This document shows positions 63,302-64,000 of a DNA stretch of 64,000 nucleotides, piece after piece (position 1 is the stretch's first letter; the number at the start of each line of letters is the position of its first letter). Position numbers and translations under genes: made by a program. The DNA is from Actinoplanes sp. KI2. GTDB lineage: Bacteria > Actinomycetota > Actinomycetes > Mycobacteriales > Micromonosporaceae. Under the pieces are notes generated by a model, which was not told the DNA's origin, made no database searches, and saw only the letters and a program-made list of their open reading frames with translations. Where the stretch lies: contig NZ_JAOSZE010000010.1 in the NCBI RefSeq assembly GCF_025630775.1, forward strand, positions 161,308 through 225,307. The letters run 5' to 3'.

Positions 63302-63711
63302 CGGACTGCCTTGATCAGGACCGCGGCCGCCAAGAGCAGCGCGCCGGCCGCCACCACCAGGGCGAGGATTGCCGGGAACTTCGAGCCGGGCAGTTCCTGG
63401 CCGAGCCGCATGGCCCGCTCGGTGCGCGCCCAGTGGTCGACCGCGCGCAGCGCGACCACGGCGCCGAGCAGCAGCAGGGCGATCGCGATGATCTCGCGCA
63501 GGTGCGCGACCGAGAGCGGGGGCAGGAACTGCGCGCAGGCCAGCCCGCCGGCGATCAGCGCTAGGCCGGTGCGGATCCAGGCCAGGAAGGTTCGCTCGTT
63601 GGCGAGCGAGAAACGATAGTCGGGCGTACGGCCGACGGTCGGCTGGTTCTCCGGGTCGAACCACTGCCGCAGGGCACCGAACACCGGATGATTATCGACC
63701 GCGGGCGTCAA
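63298..63711 (-). CDS. DUF202 family membrane protein, YidH-like
   Basis: The 137-residue protein has RFSLANERTFLAWIRTGLALIAGGLAC, the full DUF202/YidH signature, followed by two further membrane helices. The N-terminal 30 residues are soluble and contain WFDPENQPTVGRTPDYRFS, typical of the group. No ATG or GTG is available at the right place; TTG 63711 is the best start, although GTG-to-family alignment could shorten it slightly. It is the first gene of the pair with the short DUF202 gene. Confidence 0.83.
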   Translation of the reverse strand: MTPAVDNHPVFGALRQWFDPENQPTVGRTPDYRFSLANERTFLAWIRTGLALIAGGLACAQFLPPLSVAHLREIIAIALLLLGAVVALRAVDHWARTERAMRLGQELPGSKFPAILALVVAAGALLLAAAVLIKAVR

Positions 63712-64000
63712 GAAGGCTCGCCCCGATCATGCTGACTTCGTCACTGGCGCGGCGTTCGCGCAACTGGCCGCGGGACTCGGCCGCAAGCGTCGACGGGCGT
63801 GGTGTTGTATGGATGTCGGGCGGCTTGGGCCCGCCGGTGGTCGAGCGATTTGGCCGGACATATCGTGACAACCTCCTTTCTTCATCATCGTGAGGTGTGT
63901 CACTGTGGGTGGCTCTCACGCATAAGCTACTGACGGGTAACCTTTCGAGGTGGCGGTCCGACCGCAACGGTGCGTTCACAACAGGAGGGTCGTAGTAGCG
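63712..64000 (+). other. promoter region of a gene beyond the right edge
   Basis: I see no convincing gene here. On the plus strand lies the box TACTGACGGGTAAC (63928-63941). A strong ribosome binding site AGGAGG (63983-63988) lies 12 bases from the edge, so a plus-strand coding sequence should begin at or just after base 64000. The open frame at 63692-63979 on the minus strand has no domain-like sequence and no good start. Confidence 0.6.
63928..63941 (+). promoter_or_regulatory. ACTGACGGGTAAC box at the right edge
   Basis: Thirteen bases (63929-63941) are identical to the complement of 23043-23055, before the aldehyde dehydrogenase gene. It stands about 55 bp before the expected start of the gene beyond the window. 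Confidence 0.55.

Noticed and set aside
63692..63979. A minus-strand gene at the right edge
   Set aside because: Its 95 residues have no recognisable pattern, it overlaps the DUF202 gene start, and the region looks like a plus-strand promoter.

Overview
The window is high-GC DNA with dense, short-spaced genes and frequent GTG starts. Its gene order is that of the actinobacterial core chromosome: ATP synthase, a DUF2550 protein, murA, nucS, a Scy/FilP-like coiled-coil locus, methylmalonyl-CoA epimerase, thiolase, meaB and isobutyryl-CoA mutase. The wider content (cytoplasmic chemoreceptor pair, DUF6232-like protein, very GC-rich low-complexity tracts) fits a filamentous actinomycete, most likely Micromonosporaceae such as Actinoplanes. 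That assignment is inference from gene content; no rRNA or tRNA is present to confirm it. I see no insertion sequence, prophage or CRISPR array.

Region 1 (1-13.3 kb): the end of atpH, then atpA, atpG and atpD. An LCP-family cell-wall ligase gene, flanked by two stem-loops, comes next, followed by atpC and a DUF2550 gene. After these are phzF-like, cobalamin adenosyltransferase, murA (with Asp in place of the fosfomycin-sensitive Cys), a 3-hydroxyacyl-CoA dehydrogenase and a two-gene ABC exporter. The exporter ends in an array of 37-bp tandem repeats.

Region 2 (13.3-25.4 kb): a minus-strand cassette of an FtsK/SpoIIIE-like ATPase and a Ser/Ala-rich membrane protein, then two further membrane proteins. 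nucS, an ABC pair, an aldehyde dehydrogenase, a small putative zinc protein, a hydrolase and an AI-2E-type permease follow.

Region 3 (25.4-35 kb): two DivIVA-like coiled-coil proteins at the place where Streptomyces carries filP and scy. Acyl-CoA genes follow: epimerase, thiolase, meaB and icmA (recognised by Phe80 and Gln198). A PadR/FAD-monooxygenase pair with its own operator lies between meaB and icmA.

Region 4 (35-46 kb): a YbbN-like thioredoxin, an arginase-family enzyme with a long repetitive tail, a lipoprotein class B PBP and the giant NAD-glutamate dehydrogenase.

Region 5 (46-64 kb): accessory genes, several next to recognisable operators. These are a TetR/hydrolase pair, a copper ATPase behind a CsoR-like box, an autoregulated TetR/DCC operon, NagZ and a ROK regulator, a lone ABC ATPase with ribokinase, a PAS plus soluble MCP pair, enoyl-CoA hydratase, a membrane-anchored short Hsp70 with a Pro-rich partner, a ThDP enzyme and small membrane proteins.

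Two patterns cross the window. First, three tandem-repeat arrays each begin on the stop codon of a gene, and each lies between convergent genes. Most other convergent pairs abut or overlap, twice on a shared CTAG. Second, many genes have a TANNNT box 6-7 nt before the start codon, which indicates leaderless transcripts.
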